From the NCBI GenBank assembly GCA_016550425.1, contig JABXGS010000189.1, forward strand, positions 1 to 64,000: a stretch of DNA of 64,000 bases, in the 5' to 3' direction. The translations under genes were made by a program, and so were the position numbers. Source of the DNA: an archaeon (GTDB lineage: Archaea; Asgardarchaeota; Hermodarchaeia; Hermodarchaeales; Hermodarchaeaceae). The notes beneath the pieces were generated by a model. That model did no database searches. It had not been told where the DNA came from and was given only the letters and a program-made list of their open reading frames with translations. Shown piece after piece: positions 51,331 to 60,252 of this stretch. Position 1 is the first letter of the stretch. Every line of letters starts with the position of its first letter.

Positions 51331-52179
51331 TTATCTGATTTTGTTTCCACATTTTGGGCAGAAGCTGCCTTGGAACATAAAAAGGGGATAGTCTGTATCA
51401 CACTTGGAACAATGAACAATGAGTGGTTTTCCACATTGGTTACATCGTTCACTAATTGGTACCGTGTTTTTGCAATGTGGACATTGAACTTGAGGTATGG
51501 CTGGCATTCCACCGGGCATCATGGTTGGTCCAGCAACTGGAGTAGAAGGTGTAGAGGGACCTGAAGCTCCACTCTTAACTGGGGCTGCACAATGGGGGCA
51601 GTGGGTTTCCGCAGAAGGTACATGGGTTCCACAGAAGGGGCATTTGTTCTTGGTTTTCGCGGCTTCAATTTGAGCTTCTATGACCGCGAACATTTGGGGC
51701 TTTTTTCCTTCAAATTCGATATCTTCTCCGCTGGTCAAAGTGATGACTAGTTTCTTCTGTGGGCTGTCGATGTTATCAATAACCATCAGCGGAATTGCTA
51801 AAGACTCCGCATCTCCCCCTTGTCCTCTGGCAACCATATCGTTACTGGATAGGGAGTCAATCACAATTGCCGTAGCGGTAGCGTGTGTTGCATGTCGAAT
51901 CCCTCGACTAAGCGCTCGACCTGCAAACCCTCCATGGCGACGAGCAGCATCGGCTGCAACGGATCCCGCTACACCGACTGCAAGCGCTTTGGCAAAGCCA
52001 CCAAATAATCCTCCGCCTTTCTTTTTCTCGACCTTATACCACACCAGACGGACATCAGAGACTGTAAGACGGCCATTGTTCCCCTCAAATTTCACCTCAT
52101 CAATAGCTGTGGCGATATTCTCATATCCCAGAGGGACGAGTTGACCGTTCTGGACGGATACGTTGAGAAATTCTGTCAT
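51331..52179 (-). CDS. PH-like domain and zinc-ribbon protein
   Basis: A 282-residue protein in three parts: an N-terminal strand-rich PH/GRAM-like domain (about 1-165), interrupted by a Gly/Ala-rich stretch that looks like a short membrane-associating hairpin (GGGLFGGFAKALAVGVAGS, about 54-73); a Pro-rich linker (about 205-230); and three C-terminal zinc ribbons with CPFC...CPHC, CPHC...CNQC and CSKC...CPKC (about 179-282). Such ribbon arrays bind protein or nucleic acid and are typical of archaeal scaffold proteins. GAGGTATG follows the gene start region, with GGGAG upstream. The partner is unknown. Confidence 0.72.
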   Translation of the reverse strand: MTEFLNVSVQNGQLVPLGYENIATAIDEVKFEGNNGRLTVSDVRLVWYKVEKKKGGGLFGGFAKALAVGVAGSVAADAARRHGGFAGRALSRGIRHATHATATAIVIDSLSSNDMVARGQGGDAESLAIPLMVIDNIDSPQKKLVITLTSGEDIEFEGKKPQMFAVIEAQIEAAKTKNKCPFCGTHVPSAETHCPHCAAPVKSGASGPSTPSTPVAGPTMMPGGMPAIPQVQCPHCKNTVPISERCNQCGKPLIVHCSKCDTDYPLFMFQGSFCPKCGNKIR

Positions 52180-52276
52180 ACCTCAACTCCCGTTTTTCCT
52201 GCCTAAAACTTTTGTACCTATCCTGAAATTATCCCGAAATTTCCCAGATACCGCAACGATGACCTACTCTTGGGAT

Positions 52277-53596
52277 TCAAGTATCTGGTGTCTCTGTGCC
52301 TTGGTCAACTGACATCTGATTTGTTTCTGCTATTGTTTCCTCGACTACGAGGTGTTCTTCAACTCGGGGGAGACCTGTGAAGATCCAAGCTATCAGCAAC
52401 ACACCGATTAGGGTTGAACCAAAAACCAAGAAGATAAGAGGAATCGAGAATAGCTGGGCAAGGAAACCTGCTACAAGAAATGAGAATGGTGCTGTAAATT
52501 GAGCAACTGTTTGTCGAACCGAAAATACTCGACCAATCTTTTCGGGGGGAACAAGTTTTTGCCAGATGGTCTGACTTGAGACGTTAGAGATGGGGAGAGT
52601 AAATCCCATGAGGATGATGCCCAACGCGGCAATCCAAAATACGCCTGGTGGGTTAAAGGCGAGTATGATTGTACCCAGGGCACCAATAAAGATTCCAATA
52701 AACACTCCAATAATATTTCGCTTGAATCCACCCCATACCATCATCACCGCTGATGCCACCATCATACTACCACTCTGTAACGACATCAACGCAGCGAGAT
52801 AAATCACTGCCAAAGTGAGATCACCTAGTGCAAGGAAATTAGAGCTAAAGAGAGGTAATAAGATGAAGATTGGTGGAAGTAAGAAATTCGTTATGGCAAA
52901 AACACTAAGCAAAGTAAGTAGCCCTGAGTGATTTCGGATGAAGGTTAGACCCTCTGCTAATTCTTTTCTAAATGAAGGTTTCTCAAGCGATGTTTTCAGA
53001 CGAACTGCAGGAATGGTTACTAGGAGGGTGGGAACGATGGCGATAAGATATGTGCCAATGTCGATGAACAGTATGCGAGACATTTCTCCCAGAAAGATGA
53101 GAAATACAAGAGCTCCGATGCCGGGGCCAATGGTTTGTATAAATGCAGTCGCGAATAGGTTCAAGCTATTCATCCGAGTAAGGTGTTTGTGCGGTACCAT
53201 GATGGGAATAATTGCTTGGATCGCCATCGCATGAAATGCTCCCACCAATCCTCCAATTAACTGGATGATGAGCACATGGATGATATTAGCGATTCCAGAA
53301 AAGAACAGGAGAACTAAGATGAAACTCAATAAAGCAAGAAGGCTATCCGCAATGACAATGACCTTCTTACGAGACCACCGGTCGACGAGAACCCCAGCAA
53401 CAGGGGTAATTAAGATGAAACTTCCAAAGGCAAAAAATGCGGATAATCCAAGAAAAAATGCGCTTCCGGTTTGGATGGTAATCCACCAGGTTAAGCTGAA
53501 ATTAACAATATTAGTACCCGCTAGCGAGGCGAGTTGTCCCCCCCAGAATAGAAGGTAGTTTCGAAAGGTGCTCTGATCAGGCTTCGTTGGTTTCAT
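52277..53596 (-). CDS. MFS exporter (drug/macrolide efflux-like)
   Basis: A 439-residue membrane protein with about 12 helices. The signature motif A is VLVDRWSRKKVIVIAD (about 69-84), and the second half has SVRQTVAQFTAPFSFL in TM11. The layout follows MFS_3-type exporters used against macrolides, dyes or enterochelin. The C-terminal 30 residues are acidic and hydrophilic. No partner genes within 200 bases. Direction outward is inferred from the family; the cargo is unknown. Confidence 0.86.
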   Translation of the reverse strand: MKPTKPDQSTFRNYLLFWGGQLASLAGTNIVNFSLTWWITIQTGSAFFLGLSAFFAFGSFILITPVAGVLVDRWSRKKVIVIADSLLALLSFILVLLFFSGIANIIHVLIIQLIGGLVGAFHAMAIQAIIPIMVPHKHLTRMNSLNLFATAFIQTIGPGIGALVFLIFLGEMSRILFIDIGTYLIAIVPTLLVTIPAVRLKTSLEKPSFRKELAEGLTFIRNHSGLLTLLSVFAITNFLLPPIFILLPLFSSNFLALGDLTLAVIYLAALMSLQSGSMMVASAVMMVWGGFKRNIIGVFIGIFIGALGTIILAFNPPGVFWIAALGIILMGFTLPISNVSSQTIWQKLVPPEKIGRVFSVRQTVAQFTAPFSFLVAGFLAQLFSIPLIFLVFGSTLIGVLLIAWIFTGLPRVEEHLVVEETIAETNQMSVDQGTETPDT

Positions 53597-53845
53597 CTGG
53601 CTTCATGTCCTTGTTGTTGAGTGAATCAATCCGCTAGGTTAATTCTCATTTTTTGAGAATACACTCTTAGAATATGATAAAAGCTTTTGCGTTATCACCG
53701 AAATTCAAGGAAATATTATTGTATAATCACCTTCTGGACCCGGTTGTGAACCGTCAAATAGGACTTGCCATAAACGGACCATAGTATCGCCGGGTCCATA
53801 TGAGCGGTTTGGTTACTTGACCATATGATTATGCAAATGCTTTGG

Positions 53846-54613
53846 CTAAGTTGGTAAGAAGTTCGTAGCTTGCCAGTAGGCAAGGTTCATGATTTGACAC
53901 ATTGTACATTGTGGACCGTAGGTTTGAAGCCATTCGATATTAGCTCCTTCAACGTAGTGAATAGGTACGAAGTATCGGGGTTGGATTATATCGAGTGCAT
54001 CCACTACTTCTTCGTTGGCCATTGTCTGACATCCAGGACCTAAGGGAAGTAAGGCCACATCGATAGTGCCAGTAAGCTCGCTATATTCGGGGATGTTCTT
54101 TGAATCGCCAGCATGGAAGAAGATGACACCACCAATTTCGATGATATAACTCGTCCAGTTACTTTCTCTTGGGTGGCTTGCTTCTCCACCACCCACATCA
54201 AAGGTGTACATAAAGAACGCAGTAATACTGACCGGCCCATACTGGAGCTCATCCCGTGGAGACACACCTACTCCATCATGTACGGCTATTTCTGTTGTCA
54301 TAGTTTCTGGGAAGACATTGACAGTGCTATCTTTTTGAATCAAGTTAATGGATGCAATCTCATAATGATCACCGTGTGGATGAGTGATAAGAACAACATC
54401 GGCAGGTAAATTCTCATAACCATCGGGCAGACTGATAGGGTCAACATATATTCGGTAACCCTCTGCCTCAATCATTACGCCTGCATTCTCTAACAATGTG
54501 AAATGAACACCAGCAGGGTTCAATAGCGAGAACCCGATAATTGGTACTGCTATCGCCATAGATGCAATAACCACAATTGCAGTGATGATCTTTGCATTCT
54601 TCGATAATGGCAT
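53846..54613 (-). CDS. Membrane-anchored metallo-beta-lactamase-fold hydrolase (UlaG-like)
   Basis: About 255 residues. One N-terminal membrane helix (about 8-30) anchors an MBL fold. The metal site is THPHGDHYE (about 77-85; H-x-H-x-D-H), and the second half has FFHAGDSKN (about 185-193) and VPIHYVEG (about 236-243), the Asp and His ligands of UlaG-like lactonases. A Cys-rich tail (CTMCQ) may form a disulfide outside the cell. The start is set at ATG 54613, with a TATA-like AAATATATT about 33 bases before it; an upstream GTG start at 54649 would cross the TATA box. Substrate unknown. Confidence 0.77.
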   Translation of the reverse strand: MPLSKNAKIITAIVVIASMAIAVPIIGFSLLNPAGVHFTLLENAGVMIEAEGYRIYVDPISLPDGYENLPADVVLITHPHGDHYEIASINLIQKDSTVNVFPETMTTEIAVHDGVGVSPRDELQYGPVSITAFFMYTFDVGGGEASHPRESNWTSYIIEIGGVIFFHAGDSKNIPEYSELTGTIDVALLPLGPGCQTMANEEVVDALDIIQPRYFVPIHYVEGANIEWLQTYGPQCTMCQIMNLAYWQATNFLPT

Positions 54614-54751
54614 ATTTGTGGCTAGTTCAGATGTCCAATATATTTCCACGGAACCCGGTAAGTTCAGAAATTCGCATCTGAGATTGAATTTAGCGAGCAG
54701 ATGTGAACCTTATGGTTCGGGATTACAGCTTACTTTTCTTTAATCGAATCG

Positions 54752-55648
54752 TTAAGGTAGAAGAGGTAGTATCATCAGAACGATAATGATACAGCATATT
54801 ATGATACCGAGGATGCATGCGATCACGGCATTTCGTATTTTCTTATTCCATCTTCGTGTTTGGTAAATGCTTACTCCGAAAAGAACTAGAAACGATAGTG
54901 GTAAAGCCATTGCAAGACAAGGGATGACTATCAACCATCCAAAGAAATACATCAACCCTCGAGCTCCCAGGAACCAGATACCAACAACAATACCAGCGAG
55001 AATTTGGGGAAGTCCATGCGATATGGTCCGGTCTCTCTTAATCTGCTGTCGTATTGGTTCAACATCCTGACGGTAGACGCGGAATCGTAAATACGCTTGA
55101 AGAACACGGACCAATCGGATTTCTTTCTTTGCACCAGCTAGATAGATATTCGTGTAAAAACAAAGATTTGTTTTCGTTTTCTGTTGATCGTGTTCGATGA
55201 TGAGATCAACAACATCAAGTCCCTTGACATCGAAAGTGATTCGCCTGATGGAAGGCCATGGAATATTATGGTTATCCCCAAAGACTCGTGGAAGTGATAT
55301 CCCATCAATTGACACAACCATATACTTTCTCCGGAGAAAAAAAGACATTACAGCGAGAAAAATCCCCAAAAGTAGGAAAGATGCTGCAACTAAATCAACG
55401 ACTATCCAGGAAAATATGGAACCATAAATCCAGAGATTGGCAAATGCGATGATTCCCCAACTAAAGAACATTCCAACACTACCGAGGGCAGTAAGTATCC
55501 AACTTGCCCAGGGGAAAAAATGTGCCTCATAGCCTTGGATTCGACTGACCATCGCCATCTCATCATCGTAGGGTTTGATGATTTTACGATCGAGTCGAAA
55601 TCGTTCATATGCATATTCTAAATCCCTAAGCCCCATACGAAACCACAT
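54752..55648 (-). CDS. Membrane protein with PH-like insertion, unknown function
   Basis: A 298-residue protein. Polar N-terminus (about 1-45), two to three hydrophobic helices (about 46-108), a 110-residue strand-rich soluble part (RRKYMVVSIDGISLPRVFG; WPSIRRITFDVKGLDVVDLI), and three to four more helices to the end (about 215-298). The soluble middle part resembles PH-like domains of bacterial membrane proteins, but this is uncertain. It stands alone, with the AlkD-like gene starting 77 bases away in the opposite direction. No family is recognised. Confidence 0.62.
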   Translation of the reverse strand: MWFRMGLRDLEYAYERFRLDRKIIKPYDDEMAMVSRIQGYEAHFFPWASWILTALGSVGMFFSWGIIAFANLWIYGSIFSWIVVDLVAASFLLLGIFLAVMSFFLRRKYMVVSIDGISLPRVFGDNHNIPWPSIRRITFDVKGLDVVDLIIEHDQQKTKTNLCFYTNIYLAGAKKEIRLVRVLQAYLRFRVYRQDVEPIRQQIKRDRTISHGLPQILAGIVVGIWFLGARGLMYFFGWLIVIPCLAMALPLSFLVLFGVSIYQTRRWNKKIRNAVIACILGIIICCIIIVLMILPLLP

Positions 55649-55725
55649 TCCATACTCCTCGTTATAAATAAAAGGTGGCGGTTGGTGGGTGAACGGGATA
55701 ACTTACATTAGGAAGGTGCTAATAC

Positions 55726-56535
55726 ATGGCAACGCCTGAAGGTATAGTTGCGAAAACAAGACGAGCATTAATCGAAATTAGCAAGTCTACACACCGATAT
55801 CCTGAAGTCATTTCACAAGCCATGAAACTGGATTGGTATGAGGACTTCTCATCCGGCTATAAAGGCCTTTATTACTTCATCCCCGTCTCTCTTTCTTCTG
55901 ATTATAGTCGACGAGTACGGGTCGCTGCTCTTGATGTCCCGACGGTTCGAAAGGTAAGCGCTTCTCTCTTTCAAGAACTGAAAGCGGATGGGATTCAAGA
56001 CATTACTACCATACTCTCGCTGTGTAATGCCCTATTAGAAAAGTGGAGTTGGGAATATCGAACCATAGCCTTCGACTGGTCCTATCGGCTCCGAAACCAG
56101 TTCGAACCCCAGCATTTTCCACTCTTTGAGAAGTGGACGAAACTCTATCTGTCGACTTGGGGTGGAGTCGATGATTTTTGCACTCACACACTAGGCTATT
56201 TCTTCTATGCATTCCCAGAATTTGCATCGAAGGTGAAAAGCTGGGCTAGTTCAGATAATCCATGGATTCTTCGAGCTGCAGCAGTTTCGTTAATCTATGG
56301 ATTACGACGTGGGGTGCACTCCAAGTATATTTTCGATGTCGCCGAAGCTATGCTACTTGACCCACGCAAGTATGTACAAAACGGGTACGGATGGATGCTC
56401 AAAGAAGCCACCAAACATTTTCAAAATCACGTATTCGAATACGTGATGGAAAAGAAGGATGAGATGCCTCGACGAGCCCTCCGCTATGCCATTGAAAAAA
56501 TGCCTCCCGCTCTTAAAACCCAAGTAATGGCCTAA
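55726..56535 (+). CDS. AlkD-like DNA alkylation repair (HEAT-repeat) protein
   Basis: A 269-residue all-helical protein of the DNA alkylation repair (AlkC/AlkD) family. Bacterial AlkD excises 3-methyladenine and 7-methylguanine from DNA without flipping the base. The catalytic residues line up by spacing: Trp145 and Asp149 (W-G-G-V-D), Arg183 (NPWILRAAAVS), Trp223 (GYGWMLKEATK). In Bacillus AlkD they are Trp109, Asp113, Arg148 and Trp187, giving a constant offset of 35-36 residues. GGAAGGTG precedes the ATG by 7 bases. No other repair gene is in the same operon. Cytosolic. Confidence 0.84.
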   Translation: MATPEGIVAKTRRALIEISKSTHRYPEVISQAMKLDWYEDFSSGYKGLYYFIPVSLSSDYSRRVRVAALDVPTVRKVSASLFQELKADGIQDITTILSLCNALLEKWSWEYRTIAFDWSYRLRNQFEPQHFPLFEKWTKLYLSTWGGVDDFCTHTLGYFFYAFPEFASKVKSWASSDNPWILRAAAVSLIYGLRRGVHSKYIFDVAEAMLLDPRKYVQNGYGWMLKEATKHFQNHVFEYVMEKKDEMPRRALRYAIEKMPPALKTQVMA

Positions 56536-56601
56536 TGCTGATAGTGTCCTATATCGTTAGGCTCTTAACGGGGCTATAGACATTATTTCATTGTGGTTCA
56601 C

Positions 56602-57048
56602 ATGACTGAGATGCATGGTTATTGTGGGTATCGATGCCACCTTTGTGCAGCAAGATCTCCGGCCAAAGAAACTCGTCAACAGCTTGTTGATGGGTGGCGG
56701 AAATATTTCGGGCATCAAAATTATACAGCTGAGAATGTTCAATGCGATGGTTGTAAAGCTGATGGGAAACTTGCAGACAAAGAATGTAAAGCACGACCCT
56801 GCGCAATAGAGCGGGGCGTTGAGTTTTGCATGACTTGCGATGATTTTCCTTGTGATAAGGTGAAGCATTTGATGGGTAGTCGAAATGGGATGCTTCTCCA
56901 TTGTCTTCCCCCAACCTATGAAGTCACCGAAGATGAATACAATCTGTGTATGACCCAATTCAATTCGATGCCGTTCATCATCAAAACTCTTATCGAACAT
57001 GGCAAAGTGCCCTCATGGTGGAAAAATTCAGCGAAATCAGAAGAATAG
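56602..57048 (+). CDS. DUF3795 family Cys-rich protein
   Basis: About 148 residues and at least ten cysteines in the DUF3795 pattern: HGYCGYRCHLC near the start, VQCDGCKADGKLADKECKARPC (about 46-67) in the middle and FCMTCDDFPCDKV (about 75-87), followed by a helical end. Such proteins probably bind zinc or an iron-sulfur cluster; no enzyme activity is known. The start is ATG 56602; a GTG at 56593 is also open. The 204 bases after the stop carry no convincing gene. It shares no operon with the AlkD-like gene apart from co-direction and a 66-base gap. Confidence 0.75.
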   Translation: MTEMHGYCGYRCHLCAARSPAKETRQQLVDGWRKYFGHQNYTAENVQCDGCKADGKLADKECKARPCAIERGVEFCMTCDDFPCDKVKHLMGSRNGMLLHCLPPTYEVTEDEYNLCMTQFNSMPFIIKTLIEHGKVPSWWKNSAKSEE

Positions 57049-57252
57049 GTGCCTTGTTACTGATTTCGGATAATAGCTCTCCAATGGTTAAGATGCTTGT
57101 AGGGATATTGGCATCATCGACTAGTAGCTCTTATTGCGCTTGTAGATCTCCTTGTTCTTCCATTCTCAATTTAGGCACAGGCATTGATACGAGAGCCGTG
57201 AGTTTCTGTAAACAAGTGGTAAAGAATCTAAGTCAATAGCTTCGTTGTTTCT

Positions 57253-57531
57253 TTATGCCCCACCTTTTCCGTTGGGGAGCATGGCTCCTGCGATTAATGC
57301 GAGGATGCCAGGAACTAAGCCCGTGAATAGTATTCCAAGGATTCCGGTGACAATCATTCCTGTCTTATGTTCGTAGGGCTCCTGTCGCCATTGCAGCCAG
57401 AGGGCACCGAAAACGATTCCAATAATCGCTAGGGGGATTGTCAATACCCCGAAGATTAAGAGAACGCCAAATATGAGTTGAAGTATTCCTGCAATTAAGA
57501 GAAGTGTTGAAACAGTTTCAATATCTGTCAT
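57253..57531 (-). CDS. Small membrane protein (DUF4064-like)
   Basis: A 92-residue protein with three hydrophobic segments (about 8-26, 27-46, 57-85), ending in NGKGGA. The N-terminus TDIETVSTLLLIAGILQLIFG is typical of small DUF4064-type membrane proteins. Function unknown; no partner gene within 150 bases. Confidence 0.6.
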   Translation of the reverse strand: MTDIETVSTLLLIAGILQLIFGVLLIFGVLTIPLAIIGIVFGALWLQWRQEPYEHKTGMIVTGILGILFTGLVPGILALIAGAMLPNGKGGA

Positions 57532-57691
57532 AATAGATCCACTTCATGTTAGATGTGCTGTCTTCGAATTTAGAATATAAAACCCTTCGTATCAGCTAGC
57601 AGGTTGCATCTTTAATCTAATTGGCAGATAAGAAACATTTTGTGTTCCGATCTCATCATAGATTGTTTAGGTTTTTCTTCTTAAAACAGAT

Positions 57692-58933
57692 TTATTCCGC
57701 TAGCTTATCTAGCTCCGCAATTATATCGCGTAACGTGGTACAAGAACCTGTGCGGATAATTGCTCGAATCTCATTAGCAATCGTTGAAGTGAGTGCAAGC
57801 TGTTCTTCTAATACGCCTTCTTGGTCAAGTTTTGTGAGGTCCTTAACACCTTTCTCAATACGAATAGCAGCATCATAGTACGGCTGCCAGATCCTTCTTT
57901 GGTTTCCGAGGACCATCGACTTATAGAAGACGATATCAAGAAGTCGGTTTAATACCCTGGTATTAATTGGGGGTTCATCAGGTATTGGATGTCGCAGGGA
58001 GCGGTCGGAAATTCCTTGCTGTTGACAAATTCTTCGTCCTTGAATCATTACATTGACGGGAAGCAGTTCGGTAATGGGGTATCCATATGTGTGATTGTTC
58101 GCATAGATCTGCTGTAAAAGATCATATGCCTTAGGGACCTGCCGCCGGACAACATTGAAGAAATAGTCCTTCTGACGGCCAGGTTTGAGAGTCATCCCAG
58201 AGAATAGGATGAATTCTGCTTCCGCTGTTTTCGCCTCTCTTGCAAGGCTTTGCATATTCTCTTCTGTGTCGCCAATAACGGGAATACACGGGTATGCAAA
58301 GACGCCACCAAATAATCCTGCCTTTCGAATCTGTTTTAGAGCAGCAAATCGTTCCCACGTCGCTGAAGATTTTGGCTCAAAAATCGCTTTCATTTCCTCA
58401 TCATGTAACGTGATGCTAAAACATACACTGACAAAAGCCTGTTTGTGCATCTCCTTCAATAAATCTAAGTCTCGCAACACCATTTCGGATTTCGTTAGGA
58501 TAAAGACCGGCATCTGAAAATCATAGAGTGTTTCAAGGACTTGACGTGTAATTCGGTGTTCTTCTTCGGCTTGTTGGTAGGCATCCGAAACCCCACCAGA
58601 AACTCCAATGATAATTTTGTTTGGTCCCTGATCCATTATTTTCGTTGCGTCATGGTTATCTACAAATCGTAGAAGGGTATCCGATTTCATTTTACTTTGG
58701 GACTGAAACTTGGCTCTTTCTAATTCCCTTCGAAGAATTTGGGGAGCATTTTCTTTGATTCGAATATGGGTGTAAAAATTCTCGATGCGATAGTATTGAC
58801 AGTTGCCATCACAGTAAACGCAGCCATGTTCGCAGCCTCGGTAAGAGTTCATGGAGCGATTGCTGTGAAACCAAGCATCTCCATAACGGGGCTTGGAAAG
58901 TAGGGATTTTGCCTGGATTAGTTCATATCGCAT
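57692..58933 (-). CDS. Radical SAM protein of the SplB/DNA-photolyase-like group
   Basis: A 413-residue radical SAM enzyme. The 4Fe-4S motif is NSYRGCEHGCVYCDG (Cys34, Cys38, Cys41; CxxxCxxC), with a TIM-barrel core to about 290 and a helical C-terminus. VSGGVSDAYQQAE (about 111-123) and FAYPCIPVIGDTEENM (about 225-240) fit the SplB/Rv2578c group, which includes spore photoproduct lyase. The true lyase needs an extra Cys near the C-terminus; none is obvious here, so lesion repair is not established. The gene stands alone. Confidence 0.78.
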   Translation of the reverse strand: MRYELIQAKSLLSKPRYGDAWFHSNRSMNSYRGCEHGCVYCDGNCQYYRIENFYTHIRIKENAPQILRRELERAKFQSQSKMKSDTLLRFVDNHDATKIMDQGPNKIIIGVSGGVSDAYQQAEEEHRITRQVLETLYDFQMPVFILTKSEMVLRDLDLLKEMHKQAFVSVCFSITLHDEEMKAIFEPKSSATWERFAALKQIRKAGLFGGVFAYPCIPVIGDTEENMQSLAREAKTAEAEFILFSGMTLKPGRQKDYFFNVVRRQVPKAYDLLQQIYANNHTYGYPITELLPVNVMIQGRRICQQQGISDRSLRHPIPDEPPINTRVLNRLLDIVFYKSMVLGNQRRIWQPYYDAAIRIEKGVKDLTKLDQEGVLEEQLALTSTIANEIRAIIRTGSCTTLRDIIAELDKLAE

Positions 58934-59049
58934 AGCAATATCACATTTCGATTGCCTGTTGCTCAGGTATGGGGTTCTTAGTCTTGAATCTTTTTCAGAC
59001 TCTTTTCTGACCTATGTGTCTTTCTTTTTGAAGATAGTTCTGGGTGTGT

Positions 59050-59418
59050 CTAGGTGTGGCGAAGCCCATTGATTTGCTGGATAATCTGAAAGATGAATAC
59101 ACCAAAGGTCCCGCTGTTGCGAATTCGTTTCTTCATATAGTCGCGGAGAACATGTTTATCCATGCCTACGTCACATTGGCTGAGGACTACAACTTCTGTG
59201 AGTAGATCTAGCAGAAGGCGTTGCTCTCGACGACTAATAGCCGGTCCAAGTTTATCCAGAACGTGGAAGGCATCAGAGAACTCCATGGGCCCAAGACTCG
59301 AAAGCTCTGTCAAAGCTTCTAGAGTCTGTCCGGATAAATAGTCCTTCCCGATTTCGAGAAGGCGATCACTTATTTTTTCGTCCTTAATGATGGATTTCTT
59401 AGTTTTCCCTATTGACAT
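59050..59418 (-). CDS. Small helical protein co-transcribed with an HTH regulator
   Basis: A 122-residue protein, mostly alpha-helical, with a Lys-rich N-terminus (GKTKKSIIKDEKISDRLLE) and no recognised domain. It begins 6 bases after the stop of the upstream HTH regulator gene, so the two form an operon. It may act as an effector or partner of that regulator. The single Cys (position 82) does not suggest a metal site. Function unknown. Confidence 0.6.
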   Translation of the reverse strand: MSIGKTKKSIIKDEKISDRLLEIGKDYLSGQTLEALTELSSLGPMEFSDAFHVLDKLGPAISRREQRLLLDLLTEVVVLSQCDVGMDKHVLRDYMKKRIRNSGTFGVFIFQIIQQINGLRHT

Positions 59419-59424
59419 CCTTCA

Positions 59425-60105
59425 TTACTCCTTTCTTTCCTCGACGAAAACACGAAGCTGATTCTGGCCTGAATCCTGTTCTGTCTCGATTCGAACCTCA
59501 ATTTCCTCAACTATTCGTTTCAGACGTTTCCAGAACTCTTGCTGAAAATAATGTGCTTGCTCCTCGGGAAGGGCGTGCAACGCAAGGCGAAACACATCGT
59601 TGCGAACCAAAATTACAAACTGGTCATCCGCAGGTTCGAGGGATGCATAGAATCCAAAAGTGTCCAGGGCCTGGGCAACATTGGAAAGCTGGTCTAATAG
59701 ACTTCCACTAGGTGGCTTGGGGAGAATTTGGTGCCATAGGTTGGTTATCATCTGTCTAATGAGTGAGTTGCTGGTTTTGACATTGAGTGAACGGATAATT
59801 GCGTGTATAAGGGCTGAGAAGAGTTGAGCTGTTTGGTTTGGAAAAAGACTGTGAGCGAGTAGTGTTAGTGAATAGAGGCGTTTGGGGCGGCCACGTTTCG
59901 CTTGTTCGTGACGCGAGGAAACGAGTCCAGCAATTTCTAAGACATCTAGATGCCCTCGGATGGCACTGATGTTGATTCCGAGTTGCTCGGCTAAAAAGAC
60001 CGCATTGGCATCTTGTACTAGCAAGCACTCAAGGATTGCCCGACGTGTACCACTAATCACTGGGGAGAGCTTGCTGGTTGACGTCAAAACGCTGAACCTT
60101 AGCAT
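59425..60105 (-). CDS. ArsR-like HTH transcriptional regulator
   Basis: A 226-residue protein. Residues 15-90 form a winged helix: SGTRRAILECLLVQDANAVFL, the recognition helix INISAIRGHLDVLEIAGLV and the wing KRGRPKRLYSLT, a pattern shared by SufR-like and TrmB-like archaeal regulators. The C-terminal part (about 95-226) is a helical/strand domain with FGFYASLEPADDQFVILVRND (about 150), probably for ligand or metal sensing, but the Cys cluster of true SufR is absent. Divergent from the ABC exporter region to its left. Operator not identified. Confidence 0.75.
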   Translation of the reverse strand: MLRFSVLTSTSKLSPVISGTRRAILECLLVQDANAVFLAEQLGINISAIRGHLDVLEIAGLVSSRHEQAKRGRPKRLYSLTLLAHSLFPNQTAQLFSALIHAIIRSLNVKTSNSLIRQMITNLWHQILPKPPSGSLLDQLSNVAQALDTFGFYASLEPADDQFVILVRNDVFRLALHALPEEQAHYFQQEFWKRLKRIVEEIEVRIETEQDSGQNQLRVFVEERKE

Positions 60106-60252
60106 CTCCTGTTAGCTCTTTTCTTATTTAAATCATTATATGTAATATTTAGTGACTATAATATGCCATTAAAACCGGCTCTACATCAACCAGGGGGAAA
60201 GCGCCATATACAGAGACTCAGCTCTAAGGCGCCTTATCGGATATTTATAGAA

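Noticed and set aside
56946..57239. Plus-strand open frame of 97 codons after the DUF3795 gene
   Set aside because: It largely overlaps the DUF3795 gene in another frame and its tail has no recognisable pattern; no conserved motif.
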